A stretch of DNA of 64,000 nt. Source: Crocodylus rhombifer (taxonomy: Eukaryota > Chordata > Crocodylia > Crocodylidae). The stretch covers positions 1 to 64,000 of the forward strand of contig JAVSML010019006.1 in NCBI GenBank assembly GCA_038503035.1, given 5' to 3'. The number at the start of each line of letters is the position of its first letter. Within the stretch, counting starts at the first letter, position 1. The position numbers and the translations under genes are program-made. This document shows, piece by piece, positions 58,409 through 64,000 of this stretch. The notes below the pieces were generated by a model. The model ran no database searches, was not told the origin of the DNA, and saw only the letters and a program-made list of their open reading frames with translations.

Positions 58409-58555
58409 AGCGCAGCTGATGGGTTTTGGAAGTCCGTGGCAACCCGCGTCCCAAGAGAACCTCATGAGATCCGCATCCTGAACCCTTACTTCATCCAAGA
58501 GGCAGCTTTCAGCTTCATCGGACTGCCCTTCAACAACGGCCTGATGGGCAGAGGG
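58409..58555 (+). CDS. ST3GAL3: ST3GAL3 internal coding exon E (up to the edge of sialylmotif S)
   Basis: This 147-base exon (49 codons, phase 0 at both ends) follows the acceptor ttttgtgttccctag and ends at GGG|gtaggt. It encodes SAADGFWKSVATRVP, then EIRILNPYFIQEAAF, then GLPFNNGLMGRG. This matches the ST3GAL3 segment just before sialylmotif S. The next exon should begin with the NIPTLG-type motif S sequence including its cysteine, but no such sequence is seen in the 5.4 kb remaining, so it lies beyond base 64000. The exon is separated from exon D by 23.5 kb of repeat-rich intron. Because it is a multiple of three with phase 0 at both ends, skipping it would keep the reading frame; this is an observation, not evidence that skipping happens. 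Confidence 0.96.
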
Positions 58556-61500
58556 GTAGGTGCAAGGTGGGGCCAGCAGGACTGAGGGCAGGGGCAAGAA
58601 AGCTGACCCTGGCACTTGGCTTTTTGTCTTCTGCTGGTGGAAGGGAAAATGCACAGCAGGTGGGCGGCGGCCAGAGAAGAATTGGCCGGAGCTTTGTAAC
58701 GTTGCAGAGAGTGCCCTAGTTCCCCTGTGTCACCGAGGCAGCGTGTGGCCTGCAGTCACGACTATGCCACAATTCTGCACGTGCCCAAGGGGAGAGACTT
58801 CAGGCTGCCCGTGTAGCCACAGCCTGGGCGTGTCCTGACCCCCGCGTGCTTTCCCAGACAGCTGTCATATTACATTCATTCCCTTTCTCCCTCCCGCCTC
58901 ATGGCCCTCTTACCCACCCGTGGCTCCATGTCCCAGTCTCCACTGCTCGGGCTGATGAGACCAGTCCTAGCCTCTCTGCCCGGCAGCAAATCATCAGACT
59001 CCTCCACGCTCTCAGTCCTGCCCAGCCCAGCTCCTCATCTGTGCTGTCCTGCCCCTTCCCCCTGGCTTCCCATCACCCCCCCGCAGTTAGGTGCCCAGCT
59101 GGCTGGTGGTGTCACAGAGCTAGGGTCAGGGAAAGTCATGCTCCACGGGGATGAATTCTTCAAGGACTTTAGCTGCTAACATTGAAGGCCCTGCTGAGCA
59201 TGGGAGACTTCAGTTTTTCAAGGACTTGTAGCGGTCACGTCTGGGCAGACTTTCCCAGGGCTGTACCCAAAATGAAGATCTCAGCCCTGCCAAACTCAAG
59301 GCCCCGCTCCACAGCCTGTTTGCGTGCGTGTTGGCTCCTAGCACGTGCTGCTTTGTCTGAGAATTCGCGTCTCCCAGCAAAGGCTGCGTTGCTGTGATCC
59401 TGCCAGGTCTTTGGGCTTCTGGCTTTGCTGGGGTGAGAGGACTCCCAGTGACTGTTCTTTTATTGCTGGGAATTCACTGACTTTGTTCCTGGAAATCTTC
59501 CTGGCTCCTGTGTTTTGGAAGGGGGCAAGTAGCAGCTGCCAACCTCTCCTCTCTGGGCCATTCATTACCTGGTTGCCCTCTAACAACCCCAGTCCCTTCA
59601 CTCTCTCCAGGACAGAGCTTTTACCTGTCCCTAATTGTTGTTGCCTAACCTCGCTGAATCTCTGCTACTCTTGCTCCTTCCTTCATGAGGGGGTAGCCCA
59701 GGCCAGGGTCGCCCTGCAGGGGAGGGCCCTCGTGGAGTGGTGTCCCCTGCACGTGTCCTGTCTGGGAGGAAGGAGGAACGTCACTTGTATCCCGGGGACG
59801 CCCTGTCCTGCCTTGCCTCATCCACCTGTCACGACTTGATGGGGTAGGACCTTGTGCCTGGGCTAGGACAGGCTCTGGTGGACGGACTCCCCAAGGGGGT
59901 GGCAAGCAGCCGCGCAGCACCCCAGCACATGTAGTGTTGGGAGGGAAACCACGGCAGGTGCAACAGCTCCTGTGAGCTGCTTGTCGAGTCCTGTTTCTTC
60001 ACCTTGCAGCCACTAGTCCTCAGTGCATCAGTGCAGAGAGCAATAAAGCCAGTTACAAATCTTTGACCGGCCTCGGTCCGAGTCCTGAGCCAAATCTTCC
60101 AGTGCCCCTTTGTTCTCCGTACTGTCCCCAGTCGAGCATGTGGCACTGTGCTGGGACTTACTGCCGCTGCTGGGGCCTGGGTTGGCCGCCCTCCGTGCGG
60201 GAGTTCAGCCAGACCAGAGCAGGGCTGCTGCGTGCACTCAGACTGGGGCGGCTTATGGCATCATTTCCCATGCTGTGAAATAGGAGTCAGTAATTTTGAC
60301 ACACCGGGGGTGAGGTGCTTGGGTCCGGTCCAAGCACAGTGAGGCAGACGCTGGAGGTAGGGAACGGCTCCTTCCAGCATGACACAGCAAACACGCCAGG
60401 CAGAGGAGCTGCAGATGAGTCCAGCCACGGAGAACAGCTCATCTGTGGGGGCTCGGGCACCCCCAGCAGTGTGCAGCTGTGCATGCACATCCGTGCTGGG
60501 AACACACGGCTCCTGCACCAGCCTTCCCCCCACTAGACGTCCATTGCCCCTGCCCCTCCGTGCTTGCCCTCCAGAGGAGCGGGGCCATTGCCCTGGGGAG
60601 GGCTGGGAGCTACCAGGCTTTGCCTTTATTTTCTCTGGATTTGTTTTTATTCTTGCACACATGATCTGACTGCCCAGAATATTACATGTAATCTACGAGC
60701 AGAGGAGAGGAGCCGGAAATGAGAAGGCTGTGAATGGACGTTTATGAGGTTGCGATAGGCTGTCCAACACACGTCAGATTGGAAAACCAAGAGGGCTTAA
60801 TTGAAACCTGATGTTTGGCTTCAGGAGAGTCTGTCTGGGCATGGAAAGGAGATGGTTTATGAGGCTTGAAGAAAAGCAGTCGTTGCCCATGACCTCTATG
60901 CGGTCACTCCGTCCTCCCGGGGGCTGAGGCAGGGCAGCAAGAACCGTGCGGGTGCAGGCAGGGTACGTGGCTGGCCAGGCCAGGACTGGGCTGTAATGGT
61001 GACTGCACCCATCGAGGGGTGGCCTTGGCACCCGTGCTGCCGAAAGTTGGTGTGGGAGGGACGGGGGCTGGGGAGCAGAGCGGCAGCAGACGGCACGTGT
61101 TCAGACTTTCCCAGGGCAGTCTGCTCGGAGCACGTTGGCGCCCAGCCCTTCCCCACACGAGGGGCTGCCAGGCAGGCCTTGTTTGGAAGCCTAGTTGAGG
61201 TTGACGGGCTCCTTCTTAACTGGGCCCAATGCAGCCTCCTGTGAAGGGCAGCAAGTTCCGCTCTGCTCAGCTTCTAAGGCTGAAACGAGCATCAGGGCTC
61301 CTGGCACGCCACATATGGAAGTGATGTGCAGCCAATTAACTTTGTGGTTTGAGGGCTTTTCTGCACGGCTGAGGAGAGCAAGTAGAACCGCTCACGGCTG
61401 ATCTCCAAGAGCTTCTCCCGGGAGCTAACAAAGGGGAGCACGGGCCCGTCCTCCCTGTCAGATTATGTGAAGTGAGCCAGATGGATCTGGAGGATGCAAC

Positions 61501-62822
61501 CGGGGACAAGGCCGAGGGTGTTGGGTTTGCACCTGCGGCCCTGGGAGCGGCAGCCAGGATGCCAGCTGGGCACCCACCATGGACAACAGCCAGGCTTTCC
61601 AGTCGCTGGTTGTGGGGGTTCATCTGGTAGCCCTGTCATCTGGGGCTGGGCAAACCACTGCAAAATGGACAGTCTCCTGGGTTGTAGGGGCTGCGACCAG
61701 GGTTTCTGGCAGCCCCGCTCCCTCCCACCCCACAGGAGCCCTGCTGAGTGCCTGTAGGGCTGGCCAAAGTAGGGGAGACGGGCACGTCCTGGAGTGTCAT
61801 CCCTCAGGAAAGCGGTGGGAATTCAAGCTGATCCTCGTACCTATACCTCCAGCAAGCTGCACCCACAGATGGCACAGGAAGGCCTGGGGCTTTCCAGTCC
61901 TGCTCGTGCCATGATCTGTGATCCGGGCAGGGGGGTGAGTCGCTGCCTCCTGCCCTGGATGCAGTCACCAGGTGCGCATGTTCTTGGCTGGGTCCGAGGG
62001 ACGTCCGTGCTGACCGAGGCAGCCTGGCATGCGACAGGCTCAGCTTCTGACCTAACACAGATAGCATCAGTCCTCAAACGGCGGTTGCCACAGTGCTGCA
62101 GGCGGAGAAGGGGCACGTGTCCGTTGCTGCACGAGGCGACCGGCACACCTCGCTCTCATCTGTGACCGGGGCTCCAAGGCCCTTGTGGCAGTGCCAGGCC
62201 TGGTGTCTGGCTCCGCACGCGCTGCTGGCCTGTGGATCTGCACACGATCTGCCAGAACATCCTATGAAACAAAACCCTACTGCCCGGAGCTGCAGGCTAA
62301 CCCTCCGCTCTGTCCCGTGGTGGAAATTAGGAGTTGCGTGGATGCGCTGAATCTGCACGTGTGGCCCTGAAGTTCCTTTCTGCTAAACCTGCTGATCCCA
62401 TCCTGTATAGTTTTACTTTAAGCTTGCAAGATGTTCTGCACCTGCCAGTCTGGCAGCGCTCCTGCTTGTACCTGGGGCTGGAGTCACTTATATGTGAAGG
62501 CTCTGGGACAGGCAGCAGAAATGACTGCGCAAGATCTGCAGAGCTGACAGGGTGTAAAACCATCTTGCTGAAGGTGTTGCCCTGCACCAGCGCAGCTTCA
62601 GCCTCACAGAGCTGTGAACTGGCGCGTTTTGAGTGGATTTAGCACCTCAGCCAAGCTCTGGCAGCCCCAGAGTTGACCTTTGGAGCTGGATAGTCAGCGC
62701 TTCCTGCGCCAAACCTGCTTCCCTGGCTCTGCAGCTATGGCCAGACTGGGCAGGCAGCCCCCAGGGTGCCGTAGTGCTTCCTGCCGGCGACCATGGTTCG
62801 TTGCAGGACAGGTTTGCATCGC
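58556..62822. other. intron after exon E, no recognised feature
   Basis: About 4.3 kb of G+C-rich intron. I looked for the next ST3GAL3 exon (NIPTLGSVAV-type motif S) and did not see it. No repeat was recognised with confidence. Confidence 0.5.
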
Positions 62823-63660
62823 ACCGTGGAATTGCAGGAAATGAGGGTTGAAGGGAGCTCAGGAGTTGCTTCTAGTCCAACCTCTGCTCCAAGCAGGACC
62901 AGCCCCAACTACGTCATCCCAGCCAAGGCTTTGTCTACCCAGGGCTTCAAAACCACCAAGAATGGAGACTCCGCTACCTCTCTGGGGAGCCTGTTGTAGT
63001 CCTTCACCACCCTCCTAGTGAATTTTTTTTTCCTAATATCCAACCTCAGCTTCCCTTGCTGCAGCTTGAGCCCATTGCTCCTTGTTTTGTCATCTGCCCC
63101 CAGAGACCAGTCCAACTCCATTCTCTTTGCAGCCCCCCTGCAGGGAGTTGAAGGCTGCTATTCAGTCCCCCTCGGTTGTCTCTTTTGCAGACTCAGACAG
63201 CTCAGTTTCCTCAGCCTCTCCTAAGTCCTGTGCCACAGGCTCCAACCATTTCTGTCTGCTGGACTATCTCCAAAGTGTGCACATCCTTTCTGTCATGGGG
63301 GCCCACGACTGGACACAGGACTCCAGATGTGGCCTCTCCAGTGCTGAACAGATAAGAAGAATCACTGCCCTTGATCTGCTGGCAGTGCTCCTACCGATGC
63401 GGCCCAGGATGCCATTGGCCTTCCTGGCAACAAGGGCACACTGCTGGCTCCTGCTCAGCTCCTGTCCCCCCAGGTTCTTTCCTGCAGAGCTGCTGCCCAG
63501 CCCATCACCCCCAGCCTGCACTGGTGCAGGGGATTGCTCCCTCCTCAGTACAGGACTTTGCACTTGTCCTTGTTGAACCTCATGAGAACACCATGGCCAT
63601 GCTGAGCTCTTCTTTCCAGGCAGTGGCTGTGGCTTTTACCACCCACTCGCTTTCTCCATT
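62823..63660 (-). mobile_element. CR1 LINE 3' part, middle-aged subfamily, minus strand
   Basis: The 3' end is near 62823 (gaaatgagggttgaagggag, cttctagtccaacctctgct). The minus-strand frame 62909-63121 carries the C-terminus (NRLPREVAESPFLVVLKPW, ALAGMT). The minus-strand frame 63264-63563 carries an upstream part (RSRAVILLICSALERPHLES and SCVQSWAP). It is a close relative of 36770-37480, sharing cttgctgcag.atgagcccat and ctggacacaggactccagat. Frame breaks show it is not coding. Confidence 0.88.
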
Positions 63661-64000
63661 GTGATCCCTGCCAGCGTGCAAGGGCAGAAGCAGTGCAAGG
63701 ACAGGAGTAGTGGGACCTGCATCCTGCGTTGCTCTGGTTTCACTGGCAGTTCCCTTTTGTGCTGTGGGGAGCTGGGTTAGCAGGCTCCAAGCTGCCCAGC
63801 CAGGCTCAACCTGTGGAGCACGCTGAGGAGGCTACGTCGATCCCACTCCATCGGTACCAACCACATCGGCAGAGTGGCAGGGGGTGTGAGCGCACCCGTG
63901 CCCTGCTGCACAAAGTCAGCTGCAACGTTTCAGGCTGAGGAGGTAGCTTGCATGGAGCGAGCCCAGCGTGCCCCAGGCAGCACCATCAGGCATTGTAATG
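63661..64000. other. intron to window end, no recognised feature
   Basis: Nothing recognised. Confidence 0.45.

Noticed and set aside
58556..64000. The following ST3GAL3 exon carrying sialylmotif S
   Set aside because: No NIPTLG- or HGCDEV-like peptide is visible in any frame, so the exon is beyond the window.
1..64000. Bacterial features: operons, ribosome binding sites, CRISPR arrays, phage
   Set aside because: Spliced exons, LINEs, hAT elements and a MIR-type SINE show a vertebrate nuclear genome; no spaced direct-repeat array was seen.
1..64000. tRNA, rRNA or microRNA genes
   Set aside because: No cloverleaf with intact A and B boxes was noticed except the diverged tRNA-derived MIR at 27935-28100, and no hairpin could be assigned to a known microRNA.

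Overview
This is a window of vertebrate nuclear DNA, most likely from a crocodilian (probably an alligator). The evidence is chicken-repeat-type CR1 LINEs of several ages, hAT-type DNA transposon remnants, a MIR-type SINE, a decayed Ty3/gypsy element, and short well-spliced exons that are very close to mammalian ones. The species call is an inference from repeat style and base composition. A turtle is less likely but not excluded.

The only gene I can support is ST3GAL3 (ST3 beta-galactoside alpha-2,3-sialyltransferase 3, family GT29), on the + strand. Five internal coding exons are visible at 5227-5321, 20704-20767, 28628-28723, 34676-34862 and 58409-58555. They have clean AG/GT borders and phases that match from exon to exon. 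Together they encode about 196 residues, roughly residues 100-297 of a protein of about 375. The stretch includes all of sialylmotif L and ends just before sialylmotif S. The start codon and membrane anchor lie upstream of base 1, and motif S, motif III and motif VS lie beyond base 64000. The whole window is therefore the inside of one gene: part of an upstream intron, four complete introns (about 15.4, 7.9, 6.0 and 23.5 kb) and the start of another.

The introns are a layered record of transposons. There is a young CR1 group (1-837, 838-1220, 12998-14575 minus, 21733-22525), a middle-aged group (36770-37480 minus, 62823-63660 minus), another CR1 (10549-11000 minus), and ancient LINE pieces near 24.1-24.9, 29.6-30.6, 39.4-40.4, 43.2 and 54.8-55.9 kb. 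At least three hAT-type families carry recognisable terminal inverted repeats and 8-bp target duplications (19374-19729, 35224-35484, 24945-25420, 44662-44957 and relatives). A broken Ty3/gypsy reverse transcriptase lies on the minus strand at about 9785-10385. Two nested insertions are resolved well enough to order in time (11577-12197 and 39.4-40.4 kb).

No RNA gene, CRISPR array or second protein-coding gene could be supported. Most of the remaining DNA is ordinary intron. I did not find a novel biological system here; the most interesting signals are the transposon structures.
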